A stretch of 64,000 bases of DNA, taken from the NCBI GenBank assembly GCA_003344405.1, contig NOWV01000023.1, positions 124,001-188,000 on the forward strand, read 5' to 3'. The first letter of the stretch is position 1, and every line of letters begins with the position of its first letter. Below the pieces are notes generated by a model. The model made no database searches. It worked only from the letters and a program-made list of their open reading frames with translations, and was not told the origin of the DNA. The position numbers were made by a program, and so were the translations under genes. The stretch comes from Trichoplax sp. H2. Taxonomy: Eukaryota > Placozoa > Uniplacotomia > Trichoplacea. This document shows positions 39,335 to 52,125 of this stretch, piece after piece.

Positions 39335-39855
39335 TGAATAAAATAAATGCATGCCAAATGTAAATAAATCAATGAAACAGGAAAAGGATTTAAAATTGAA
39401 CATGAAATGAATTCATTTTATTCACTTGGCATACTATGTATGCCAAAAATAAATAAATCAATGAAACAGGAAAAGGATTTAAAATTGAACATAAAATGAA
39501 TTCATTTTATTCACTTGGCATACTATGTATACCAAAAATAAATAAATCAATGAAACAGGAAAAGGATTTAAAACTGACCATAAGATGAAATCATTTTATT
39601 CACTTGGCATACTATGTATGCCAAAAATAAATAAATCAATGAAACAGGAAAAGGATTTAAAATTGAACATGAAATGAATTCATTTTATTCACTTGGCATA
39701 CTATGTATGCCAAAAATAAATCAATCAATGAAACAGGAAAGGATTTAATATTGAACATGAAATGAATTCGTTTTATTCACTAGGCATACTATGTATGCCC
39801 AAAGTAAATAAATCAATGAAACAGGAAAGGGATTTAAAGTTCAACATAAAATTGA
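39335..39855. repeat. Minisatellite, 89-bp unit, about 6 copies
   Basis: The anchor cacttggcatactatgta recurs at 39423, 39512, 39601, 39690 and 39779, an exact 89-bp period, with partial copies at both ends. Each unit contains two internal palindromes, ggcatac-tat-gtatgcc and atgaattcat, and a conserved aaatcaatgaaacagg block. Divergence is only a few percent in the central copies. Confidence 0.96.
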
Positions 39856-41287
39856 TCGTACACGTACAATGACGTAATAAGAAGGAAGATAAGTACCAGA
39901 ATTACGAGTATTAACCAGTGTCAGGCAAGCGTTTAGCCAGTCATGTTATGGAGATTCAAATTATCAATAAAGTACATTTCGCAACCATTATCTATAATTA
40001 TGCAATAGGTTGCACTAACAAGATAGAGATTCTATATTCACAACTAAGTTCCTTCAAATGCACTGTACCATCTGTACATACGTATATTAAAACGTGCACT
40101 AAAACATTAATAACGGAAACGTAGAACAGTTAGTTCTATTATGTAATCAATTATAAATCAGCGATATTGATGCTTTTAAAGTCAATTAAAGTACCCCCTA
40201 GAGTACAATTTACAGTAGAGCCTAACTGAAATACTGTATAGAATTGACAAAGTTGGTATCTCTATTAAATGCTTGCATCCAGTTTGCATTACAATACTTT
40301 ACAACCTAAATACAATTCATATGAATTGACATTTTACACTTCAAAAATCCTCTATCAAACAGAAATAGCAAAATATTTTGTGCACTAGACTTAAATCCAA
40401 GAAGTAGATCACGAGTTAAATTATCCCACGGCAATCTCCAATTATAAAGACTTGTTTTGTCTGGAGGTTCATTCAACTTTGAAATCACATAAAGATCTGA
40501 TCTCGATTATACTGTACGATACGCATTTCCCTACATATATCTGATACAATTCTAAATACAACGTAACGCATACTGTCTGTAGACTACAGAAAACAGAATT
40601 CATGATCATATTTCAGTATGGGCTGTCGTTAGGGTACTTTAAAGATCACAAATCGGTTTGGTAACTTTATCCTATGACTGCGCCAAGTATCAATAAAAAC
40701 GATAAAATACAGTAAGCAATTATATCATTATTAAGTAGCTATATATTTATATCGTTGCATTTAAGAGTATGTTCAACATACGCAGTAGGCTCAACCATGT
40801 TGATATCGATATCTTATATACTCAGCGTAAAAGACTTCAACAATGATACATCACTCTTATAGTCTATAACTCCAATTTTATGCCACTTTTCAAAGTGTAA
40901 GAATTTAAGAAATCAAATTCCAGATGAAGATCAATATATTATCCATTTAGCCTCATTTAATGAGTAGTATATAAGAGTACAGTATATACGTATTACAGTT
41001 ATTAGGAACCTTATTGCTCCATGGTATATTAAGTTTCCGATATTTACACAAACTGTCAGTAGTTCATATGAATTGCATAAAATAGAATACATCATCAATC
41101 AATCAATGCTAACACATTTGACACTTAAACTAATACAAGCAAGTATATTGAATAATAACTATGACAACTAAATCGCAATAATTCATATGGTACTATATCT
41201 TTTAATAAACGATTTTAAAGCAATGTAAAATTCGTTTCAAAAATTTAATTATTAGAATAAATATTTCTGAACAACAAATTATTCAAT
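39856..41287. other. Intergenic, nothing recognised
   Basis: AT-rich DNA downstream of the six-exon gene on the minus strand. Open frames present are short and without recognisable motifs or codon pattern. Confidence 0.5.
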
Positions 41288-43247
41288 CTATTGAGAAGCA
41301 GATAAGCTACTCAAATAATTTTTAAATTGTTCTTCAGATTCTTCTATCATTCGCATTTTCATATCTTCCTTCATGTGAGCACTAAGTAATTCTATTAGAG
41401 TCTTTTTCAGCTATAAAAAATCAGTAATCAAGTGGGGTTAGTCAGCACATAACAATAGTGATACACAATCAGTCTAATTTATTACTGTGACTATATAGGT
41501 ATTTTTTAATCATAGTCGTCCTTACTATTTCTTGTGCTGCATCTTTAAGTAATCCGTACATAATGCTATTGCTTTTAGTCGGTTCACAGCTATCTTCAAT
41601 TGCGTTATGTTGATATAATAATACGCTTAGCATAATATCTGCAGATATACGAAACGATAATCAAAGGACAAGATTAATCATTTTAGCAGACAGTAGAAGA
41701 AGATGCAGTTGAAATTATGATAGCTTCTTAACAGAAATGTCAAATTCATATTCTTCAAATTTAAAGATAACCACTACCATCTTTAACTAAACCCGGTTAT
41801 AAGGTTATTGAATCTAATATATCAACTTCTCACCTTCAATAACCCTTTCAGACGTTAGCCTAAATACTATATCTTTACCACTACAGCTAAACATTTGATC
41901 CAATAAAACATCCAACATAACATGATCTGCTAACCTTTCTTGCGTTTGGTACAAAACCTATCATTGCACAAAAAAATAATTTTACTGCACCTTCTCGTGT
42001 GTTACACACTAGATTATTCCTTAGGCGTATAATTAAAATGGACTTTTATAGTACGTGATTTCTACATGCCATAGTACCTTACAATGCTTACATTAACCCT
42101 ACATTGATGTGTTAATGATGTTTTAGCTATTTACATTAAGTAAAATAGTTTTACCGTATCTCTTTCTTTTCTCGTAAGCTTTAGCTCATCTGCAATAACA
42201 TGGCTGCAATCCAGCATGATAACTTCGTTAATAACTTCATCAATTATTTTATCGGCAATCTCCTCTACGGTATCGCTAGTTATCTACTCAATAATAGGAC
42301 ATAACGAAAAAATTAAGCTACTTGTTATCTGTTTCTAGTTAAATCACATTTAAGCAGTAAAGCAGCCCTCATTCATGAAATCATCTCAGTCATTGCATAT
42401 CAACAAAACGCATAGTTTTAAGTATAAAAAAGCTTACCTCTTCCTTTGTGATTTGCTCTTGAATTATGCTATAAGTATCACTGGTGAAGCTGTGAGATAG
42501 ATCATAAAACACGAAATTGTAGCATTGAATCAAATTAACAAAGTATTTTTCTGATCGTTTCGCACTAACATCGGGTTCTAATTGCTGATACACTAATTTT
42601 CTAAAAGTTCATGGATCAAGTTATTAGCTCCTGCGTTAACTGCAGCTCGTGATTGTTATACGTATACAATATATACAGGCATACGCAATAAAATAGTTTC
42701 TGATATAAATATAGGGAGCATTACTTAGAAAAGATACTGCTATAATGTAACTTGTAGGACCTAAAATAAAATTACATATGTCAAGGCTTGTTACTATCAA
42801 TGTGATTTTGATTATTATGTTCAATTAGCCATTTTCCTCAAATTGTACCTCAATGGTGTAGCGTAACACAGAATTATACTGTACAAGAGATCAATTTCCA
42901 ATACGCCATTCTGTAATACTGAACAATACTATATATGTATACTGCATATTCACGCAGGTAGGAGGTCATATTTACTAATATTTTCGTGTTGTAAATAATA
43001 GTTCGCTACAATATCACAACAATTCTTACATTCGTTGTGGAGTAGAGGCATCCGTCACGTCGACATCGCTTGTATTTTTATTCGTATTGAATGTACTCCG
43101 TAAAGGTATGGAATCTAGCGAAGGTATTTGTCTGTTATTAGTAGATATCGTAGTCGGATCAATAGTATGACCATCACTGATTTTTTGTTTGCCTTTTGCT
43201 AGCAATAATTGAGGAGTTTCTTGATGTATCCAATCCTCCTGCATCAT
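41288..43247 (-). CDS. Unrecognised helical protein, 289 residues, six exons
   Basis: Minus-strand exons 43030-43247, 42438-42600, 42155-42283, 41834-41957, 41526-41638 and 41288-41410. All junctions are GT-AG, all phases close, and the stop is in the last exon, so this is a real gene model. I do not recognise the family. The first ~75 residues are polar and probably disordered (MMQEDWIHQETPQ ...). The rest is predicted almost entirely helical, with amphipathic heptad-like segments such as TVEEIADKIIDEVINEVIM, ERLADHVMLDVLLDQMF and LKKTLIELLSAHMKED. The spacing of small and aliphatic residues in the first resembles an anchoring helix of A-kinase-anchoring proteins, or repeats seen in Sac3/GANP-type helical regions; both are only resemblances. 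The neighbours (Tuba-like gene, GIY-YIG ORF) give no hint. Confidence 0.8.
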
Positions 43248-44638
43248 TGTAGTGAATCAATGAACTACTCTAAAACTCGCGTTTCACTTTTTACTGGTAC
43301 AGCATCACTAGGGACGTTTCTGGTTTCCCAGGAAACTTACAGTACAATGCGGTACAGTACACAGCAAGCTAAACTGTACAGTATGTACTGTAGGTGTTTG
43401 CATCTCCAATTGTCCATGGTGCTTGTGAACGTCAAGGACCGTCAATCAAACAGCATCGATAACATCTGCTACAGTACGCAATAGGTCTGCGCGAGTACAC
43501 GGTATAAAGTTACTGAACCTCTGACAGGTCTATCAAATGGTAATACTATCTGTTAAATGAGCACATTATCGTAAACCGTCAGCAAAGCGACGGGAGTTTG
43601 TACTAGTGTACTTTACATGTTCAGTATTCTGCACATATCACAGCGAATATTTAAGTAAAATAGTATTAAATTATCCCAACGATTGCACTGAAATGTATTT
43701 TACTTCGATAAGATACGAGTGTACCCGTCCCGTAGAGCCTATTGTGCGACGTGCGTGCTTGATCAAGTAGTGGCGACTGCCGAATAAGCAGTACGTGTAA
43801 TTAAAGCAGAAGTTCAAATGCTAGCATAGAGTATAGACTACATACTGACGTACTGAATATACTGTACATGAACTAGAGATATACGAGTATTTAGCAAGTT
43901 TTAATAGCACGTCAAAAGTACTGTACAGTGTATAGTATCAACTGAAACTGTCACGTTGAAGTCTACCCTGTTGAGATAGTAACAAGATGATTTTCTAACC
44001 ACGTTTTGATTTAGAGGTTGATTTTGATATTTTTGTAATGTGCCAGGTCATATACATATATTAGATCCAAGACTATGTAGGATAACAATCAAACACGACA
44101 TACAGATGATTCAGAATAAGGTTTTATTGCGAAAATACAGGATCAAGATCGATATTCCGAGATAGCTATGTAACAACTAATGTAGAGTATATGTACTGTA
44201 TTATATAGCAAAAGCAATACTATTTACTATTTAACAGTCTTATACTGTACAGTACAACTGAAAACATATAATTGTATAAGCTAAATCAGGCCCAAACTAG
44301 ATAAGCTCTATATTTGGTTGTAGCCTAATAACTCAGGAATACCAATTTGGTTCTTATTTCTCTAGATATTCTATACTTTTCCGGTATATCTTAGGAGATA
44401 TCCTTCTACGAGTATATATATAAATACTATACAGGAATTTCAACGGAATACAACTTTGATTTTTGAATTAACGAAGGGGAGACATCGAAAATAATCAGAT
44501 TGTATGTAGTTAGGCTCCAGTACGTATACTCTGCAACTACAGTACACTGCTTCATAATATAATTATCATAGTCCTTATCTACTTGTACTGTAGTCAATGT
44601 TCCTACACATATCACAGTTTTTCATCTATTTAATGTTC
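43248..44638. other. Intergenic with palindromic words
   Basis: Upstream of the six-exon helical gene. GTACTGTAC-like words cluster at about 43340-43400, 43858-43930 and 44240-44255. No gene supported. Confidence 0.5.
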
Positions 44639-44938
44639 TCAATTATCTGGCAGTTTTTCTTTATTTCTAGGAGGATCATTCTTATGTATCAGCTTGGTTT
44701 CCATTTTTCTTCTTGTTTTAGTAGATGTATTTCCATGTGTCCGTTTGTACTCAAAGTTTTCTATATTTTTTAATTTACCAGACCTTTCATGTTCGCCTTT
44801 TCTTCTTGCGAGGTTATTTGTTTCACCCACATACTTGACGTCATTTTTAGAATTAGTATGTCTATAAACGCCTTGACTTGATGGCGGTGGATTAGATCCG
44901 GAAGGATCACTCTTGTTATATCGACCAGCAGGTATCAT
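44639..44938 (-). CDS. GIY-YIG nuclease-like ORF, 99 residues, intronless
   Basis: A single-exon ORF with the full motif set of the GIY-YIG fold: GVYRHTN, KYVGETNNLARRKGEH (second Tyr, Gly, then the conserved Arg) and, near the C-terminus, METKLIHKNDPPRN (the metal-binding Glu and the Asn after PP). About 20 polar, Gly/Pro/Ser-rich residues precede it (MIPAGRYNKSDPSGSNPPPS). The nuclease core is roughly 75 residues, the usual size. The fold catalyses Mg-dependent DNA or RNA strand cleavage in homing endonucleases, UvrC, restriction enzymes and C-terminal modules of bacterial secreted polymorphic proteins. The YVGETNNLxRRxxEH form is most like bacterial stand-alone or C-terminal modules, so horizontal origin is possible. 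It lies in a gene-poor, palindrome-rich gap with no intron and no related neighbour. Expression is unknown; it could be an exon of a larger gene. Confidence 0.65.
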   Translation of the reverse strand: MIPAGRYNKSDPSGSNPPPSSQGVYRHTNSKNDVKYVGETNNLARRKGEHERSGKLKNIENFEYKRTHGNTSTKTRRKMETKLIHKNDPPRNKEKLPDN

Positions 44939-46625
44939 CGCCGTAATATTCTTTTCTTCGAGCTAAATTAATCCGCTGTCGTCTGTAATAAGTCCTCGAA
45001 CAAATGTAGAGAATAGAAGGACACTTGAAGTGCGAACTAATAAAATATGACAGCAACGTTCATGTATATATAATCTCTACTGTACTATCATGGAATATTC
45101 TAGAACTTACTAGTAGTTATTAAAATATACATAGAATGAGTATTCTCGAAGGTTCTGCATACAGTACATATGAGGTTCGAATACGTGCGCATCTAAGACT
45201 GATCCTTACGAAGTCATTCTACAGTACTAATCCTAGTACAAGTCTACATTGTATATTGTATATCTTAGCCAGTATTGTATAATTAATGTTAATGTTATTT
45301 TAACGTTATATCACATTTCATAAGTACCTTCAAAAAGTACCAAAGACTACTAGATGCAATTTAGTAGTCCATGACAGTACTGTAAACTGTACACTACAGT
45401 GTAGTGTTATCGTTCACAGAATGATGGATGATTCTGTGAGAAAAGTTCAAATAATTGACGTTTTACCGGATGGCGGTCTGGTATTTCAGATCCTGAACTC
45501 TCTCGCATGAATGTACGGTAACATACAGCATATGAATAAATCTATTTGGAAACAACAAACTCGAAGGAGAAAAAGCAAGAAAGTTCTATTTTTGAAGTCA
45601 TGTCATATCGCCGCAAAAGTTGCTAACCGTAAATATTACGTTCATAGAATTTTTTTTCTTACTCTATGATTACGTCATACGCACAGTATACTGTCCATTT
45701 TATACGAGTACAGTACAGTACCAGCTGAATGTGTTGGTATCAATGCAGTCCATACGTTTGTACTGTTTTGTATTACTAATACGAAGGTATGTCCAAAAAT
45801 GTGGCACCAATTTACGGAAAGTTTACGGAAAATGGAACGGAATTCCTACTTTCTGGAACATACTGCGCAGTGTACAGTACAATTGAAGTGTACATTTGTA
45901 CTAATTTATGGAATGGAACATAAAACATGCGCACGCGATACAAGTGTTCCACTGTACTGTATTTTGGTAAGATCAGGGACTACTGTACAGTACTAAAAGG
46001 AAAGAAAGAGGGACTCAAAGCGGCCATCAATGTGCCATTACAGACATGTGGATACACTTGAAATGACCCCAAAAAGTGATCGGCCTCCACATAATTACTA
46101 GTATACGAGTAGTCAGCGATTGCTTGACGTCAGTGCTCCATACAATCCCAATGTTGGCTGTTTAACAGCCTTTTCTTTCTACTGTACTTTGTATTGTACT
46201 GTACAGCACAGCATAACAAGTACAGTACTGTACAGTACAGTACTGTACAGCTGCCCTACTGTAGACCTGACTGTAGCTATCTTCACCAGAATCACGACAA
46301 CAGTACAGTACAGTGTACTGTACACTGTACAGTGCCGTACTGTACACTGTACGGTAGTCCTGGGAAGTTCTGGATTTGCAGAATGTGATGATCACATGAT
46401 CATCGGATGCGCTTGCGTTGATACTAGTGTCGAGCATTCCATATGTCACCAATCTCTTCCAAAGCTCCGTCAAGTTGGAGCAGTTGTGCTGGTTGAAATC
46501 GCTGCTTGTTGCTCGATTCGACATTTACCTTGATTCAAATTGATATAATTCACCTGTAAGTATTCAGTGGACAACGATTGCCATCATAAATGGGTATGAT
46601 ATAAGTTCTTTTCTATTTTAGATCC
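44939..46625. repeat. Palindrome-rich intergenic region upstream of V-ATPase subunit C
   Basis: GTACTGTAC/TACAGTAC words cluster at about 45380-45400, 45705-45722, 45862-45985 and most densely at 46186-46355 (runs such as agtactgtacagtacagtac and acagtgtactgtacactg). A 137-residue open frame at 46120-46533 runs through the palindromes and is not supported as a gene. A donor-like cctgtaagt at 46552-46560 and the acceptor ttttag just before 46622 suggest a short 5'-UTR intron for the V-ATPase gene. Confidence 0.6.
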
Positions 46626-49600
46626 ATGGCTAGTCAAGAGTATTGGTTGATTTCTGCACCAGGTGACAAAACCTGCCAGCAAACATGGGACAAGCTACAA
46701 GCTGCAACTTCAAAGATAGAAAAGCCACTATCGATCAACTCCAAGTACCAGCTGCCAGATTTGAAGGTAACATTTTGCATAGAATAATACTTCCTAGCCA
46801 ATAAATCTCCTATTGATCATGGTATTATGATCAATAACAATGATTAACATTGGAAGAATATCGATCATCGCTTGATCATTAGGCCAACTCTGTTTTTTCT
46901 CATTTGTTAGCCCCGATCATAGTCAATTCATCAAGTATTCAATAGACATCGTAGAATTGTATGAATCACACTGTCATAAATCATCATTATGTAATCTATC
47001 CTATCGATTCTAATAAATGATATTACGATACATTACTTTAATACGTTATCCTAGCCAGAAGATGTTTGATCACGTTACATTGTACAACTGCAGTCGATCA
47101 TGACAGTACGCACAACATGGAGGGTACTTTCCATTTCTATCCATTACTATTACACTACTACGTTACACCCAACTGCCACCGGCCCACCGCATTGTCAAAG
47201 TTAAAATTAAAATTGCTAATCTTGTCTAATTTTTAGTTCTTTGCTAATAATACCATGCGATAAATATCGTTATGGCCACTATCACTTCATTGAATCCGAA
47301 AAATTTCCAATAGATAGCGCACTATTCACCCAGCATGTTGGTAATGGTGACGTTTTTACTTCCCTACCGTCTTCAACTGCTGCACCATATGACATTTCTT
47401 AATTAGTTGCTCTAGTAAAAGATACATCAATGAATCAGTCAGTAATGATTTCAATCGATCTATTTGAAGAATAGGTTGTTTCAACAACTTGATCAGTCTT
47501 ACATCTTGAAAGGATAAGTAGCTAATAAGAGTATCATCGTGATGAATAATAAATGGTACAGTTCTTTTTTCCTTTTTCAAAAAATATGGCGTGATAACAC
47601 TTAATTTTTAGTAATGATAACAAACTGATTGACCATTCATATCAATCGTTTTGTAACAAGTTATTATACGATACATTAACTCGTCCAATATTCCAAAAGA
47701 CTTGTTGTACACTGCAATACTACTGTAAGCAGAGCCCTCTATATAGCAGTATCCACGGAATAACTTCTCGAGAAGTTAACGTTAAGAAACAACATAGTGC
47801 ATATAAAAATAATAATTACCGTGCATATTTTGTTTTATTGAACAGATTGTCGTATTCACGTACGCGTATACTTACTGTACATTTGCAAATTCTACTGCAT
47901 GTATATGCGTACTACCATGTATGCGGCATATTGTATGCCTATGATGTATGAATTAAAAAAGTAAAGCCCAATTAGAACAACAATATTTATATCTTCATTG
48001 ACTTTGAACAGGTCGGTACTCTAGATACTTTGGTTGGATTATCCGATGACCTAGTCAAAGTGGATGGATATGTCGAAGGTGTAACGAGAAAACTTACTCA
48101 ATATATGGCTGACATCTTGGAAGAACAAAAGGTTAAGAGATTAATTGATCTATTCTAGACAATTGATAAAACTGCAACGGTTCACTTTATACTGGATTTA
48201 AGGCTATAGTATTTTCTCATCATATTACATAGAACTGTGGCTGGACTATTCTAATCTAAAATATTGCAATATATATACTACTAAGAATTCGTGATTATAC
48301 GTACTGTACTACTTACAGATTAATCCTAATTTAACTATAGTATAACTCCTGTAATAAACTGTAGAGAGTGTTTGCAATTATAGAAAGTTGTATCATATGA
48401 TTACAAAATCTGAAGGACTAATCTAAAATAAGCTTTTTAATACTATTCATCATCAGGATAAACTTCCAGAAAATATGAAAGTTTCTGGACGTAAGTATTC
48501 TAACTTTATTTCGCTAAAATTGGAAATAATCTATGAAATTTTTAAATAATGTTACTGAAAATGGCCAAAAAACCTAATTGTGCTTAGATGATTTACAAAC
48601 GTACATGTCCAAATGGCAATGGGATCATGCTAAGTATCCCGTTAAGCAACATTTAAGGAGTATCGTTGAAATCATCAACAAGGCAAGACATCCTCATTGA
48701 ATTCTTATAAATTACCGGGCAATTTAAGATTATATTTATGTATTAACTTGGCGCTTATTTGCTAGGATTAGATCCCTAATTATAATTGATTCGTACCTAA
48801 TTAGATACTAACTGTAATTATTCTTTGGATTTTCTAGCAAGTTACAAACATTGATGCAGATCTTAAAGTTAAATCCCAGGCGTATAATGCCATTAAGAAT
48901 ACCCTGCAGTCATTAGAGCGCAAACAAGCGTAAGTTGATATTATACGATACCTTAATGAATAAGTAACATTTAGAAGAAGCAACTAAGCACTGTTACTGT
49001 GCAAGCCGTGGTATTAATTGATCACCATTATAATTTTAACATCGATTGCTACAATTTTTAGGGGTAGTTTATTATCCCGTGATCTAAGTGACTTGGTGAA
49101 AAAGGAGGATTTTGTCTTGAATTCGGAATATTTATCAACCCTGTTGGTTATTGTCTCTAAGTATGCTATGCCAGATAAATTTTGAGAAGTTTTCAGTGCG
49201 ACGCTATTAGACAGAGAAATACTTATTTTTAGGTCTTCCGTCAATGATTGGACTAATAATTACGAAAAGTTATGCGATATGATCGTTCCACGATCTTCAA
49301 AGTATGCTGATGATTGAAATTTATTAAATCGTATTAATTTTATAACTTATTATGACTATACAATCCTCTGATATAGTTAATTTTTATCGTCTTTTGCATA
49401 GAAAAATCTACGAAGACAACGAGCATGCCCTTTTTAGCGTCACTCTCTTTAATAAAGTTATCGATGAATTTAAGCATCACGCTCGTGATAACAGGTTATT
49501 CATGTTATGTTTTCTTCTACATATTATCGCTACATTATCATTATTGCCTGGAACTAAATACCAGTTCCAATTTAGGTTTATAGTACGTGATTTTAAATAT

Positions 49601-50384
49601 AATGAAGCAGAAGTTCAAGCCGGCAAGAGCGAAATTACCCGATTAGAAGCCGATAAAAAAAAACAATTCGTACGCTTTTCGTATAGCAGATCTTTTCTTG
49701 GTTTTGCACTTTTTTCTAATTGTTAACTGTATTTTAAGGGACCCTTAATGCGTTGGCTGAAAACCAACTTTGGTGAATGTGTTATTGCCTTTGTTCACAT
49801 CAAAGTTTGTAGCTTTACAATTTATTGACGAATTTGCAAATCTATTGCAGGAAGGGGCGATCAGTTTTAATTAAATGATGTATTTTTTTTTCATTATTAT
49901 AGGTATTACGGCTATTTGTTGAATCTGTTTTAAGGTTAGACGGGTTGCGGTATTCCTCTTAATGCAACAATTACGTTTTTAACTTTCCTGATCAATTTTT
50001 ATTAGATATGGACTTCCAGTAAACTTTCAAGCCGCTTTACTTCTGGTAATCGTACATTTGAATGCGTACTAAATGTATTTATGATGGTACTCATTAAATA
50101 ATATCTTTATATAACAAATAGCCCACTAAGAAAAGTAGTAAGAGGTTAAGGGAGGCCTTGATGAATTTGTATCGTCATTTAGATAGCACCGCGAATACTA
50201 ATCTTGATGTAAGTTACAGAGTTGTGCATCAGTTCATAAATTGATAAAGATATAACATCTTGATATGTTTACAATTATGCCTTTATAGATTGGATTTGAG
50301 ATCCCAGGAGTCACCACTCAGCAAGGAGATTATTATCCTTATGTATACTTTCCCGTTAATGTTGATTTCAGTGTTGCTAACTGA
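46626..50384 (+). CDS. ATP6V1C1: V-type proton ATPase subunit C
   Basis: Exons 46626-46766, 48012-48131, 48457-48490, 48588-48682, 48838-48929, 49062-49160, 49233-49301, 49402-49494, 49576-49669, 49739-49804, 49903-49934, 50006-50045, 50122-50208 and 50289-50384 give 385 residues (human C1 is 382). Colinear similarity runs throughout: [21 protein letters not shown] at the N-terminus, [77 protein letters not shown] and the C-terminal [13 protein letters not shown]. The subunit sits at the V1-Vo interface, clamps the peripheral stators and controls reversible assembly of the pump that acidifies endosomes and lysosomes. The intron after 48682 starts with GC, fixed by protein similarity. The 1.2-kb first intron is much longer than the rest and holds nothing recognised. 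Confidence 0.96.
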
Positions 50385-52125
50385 GACGTTACTTAATATA
50401 AACCAAAATTAAAATTGGCGCCAAGCTTTCAAACAATGATGCCAAAATAGGTCAACTGAATGAAGTATTGTAGCAAGTTTATTCGGAGAAATTTATTCTC
50501 ACAGCCTTTCGATCGTTTTGGAAGGCAGCTGTTTTGCATATTTTATCTAATTATGATTATAGCTATACATTGATATGCCTCCTTTCATTCAGTGTAGCTG
50601 ATTGATCTACAGGTATAATTTATATTCTATAGTACAACAATTAGTTAAGGTAGAATAACTTAATATTGAGCATATGTTAGTTGTAAGCAATAATAACGTT
50701 ATCGATGGAATATGAACTTCATTTGTCATATACTCTAGCTATCGTCATTCATGTTATTACCTCGCTGTAAGAATGATAACCGCTGGTTGTTTAAATGTAG
50801 TATACGAGTATTTTATTGGCAGCAAATATTGATGGATTGAAATTAAATATAAAATTTTTATTAACGCTATTATTAATACATCTCTATAATATTATTGACA
50901 TAATAAATGAAAATTTGTTTCTGAACGGAAATAAGTTCCAATGTGCATTTAATGATTACAGCAACTGTTTATTACATCTATATAAGTGCATTAATGTCAC
51001 GGTAATGACATATTCTGATTGAAACAAACAACATCGAAGTGTACACTAAATTTTTGGCACTGATATATTAGTAATTGTTTTCCATAATTAATCCTGAAAT
51101 GTCAAGTAAAAACTATTCTACAATACCAAAAATGAAATTAGCGCCCTTTGAGATGATACTACAGTATATTATAAATTATATAGTATAATTATGGTTAAAT
51201 ATTTTAGCCCATCATAGTTAGTATAAAGTATTCTTGTTGCTAACCAATAATACTTTTTTATTTCAAAATTGAATTTGAGTTTCATACTACTGTAGAAAAA
51301 TATAAAGAAATTCTTCACTCCTAGTGCAATGAGAAGTAGTAATGCTATAAGCAGTATTAACATCCATTTGATTGATACTGTAAAACTATCATCTTATCAT
51401 GTAAATTTGCTAGATAGTTGATTTACTATTGTACTATACATAGTGCTACACCTACTATAAAAGATCCTAAAATCATAACAGCCACAATCAATCGATATCT
51501 ATATACCAGAAGCTGTGTGCATAAGAGTATGAGTAATTTACAAGATAGTTGCCGTAAATGTTGCTATTTTTCAGTTCATGGCTAGGTTACTAGGCAGATG
51601 GCTCATGATCTCTCAAATCTATGGAGGCTTGATGTTAACCATTCTTACGTTATTTCCAACTAAAGTTGTAATCCAAAATTGTTGTAATACTATAATATTT
51701 CCGCTTATTACATTTCTAATAGTAAGTAGCTTGAAGTACGTGGCAGTTTAATCTAATACGTACGAGTAACTACCAGCTCAATTTGTATATAACATGGCAA
51801 GATTGCTATCTAAAACCAGTACACTTGTTTGTTGGCTCTTATTAGATACAAGATAAATGGCAATTACGACAATAGTCAGTTGATGCCAATTATATTATAT
51901 AATACAATTAATTATTTTACATCAGATTGCGAGGTGCTGAAATAAATAAGATACAGTTTTACTCTCAAAATGTAAGCCAAGTATTGCCAGTAATGTTTGT
52001 TGGCTACTTTGGCCTGTTAATCCCTAAAGAATAAGACGTACTGCGAATAGAATTTCGAGCTGGAATAAAAGATGAAACATACTTATTAAAATTATATGCG
52101 TATATAACACTTCGATCCTCTATTA
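50385..52125. other. Convergent intergenic spacer, nothing recognised
   Basis: Lies between the stop codons of the V-ATPase subunit C gene (+) and MASTL (-). AT-rich, no supported gene, no array. Confidence 0.5.

Noticed and set aside
46120-46533. 137-codon ORF just upstream of V-ATPase subunit C
   Set aside because: It runs through the densest palindrome cluster and has no recognisable motif; the opposite strand is equally open.
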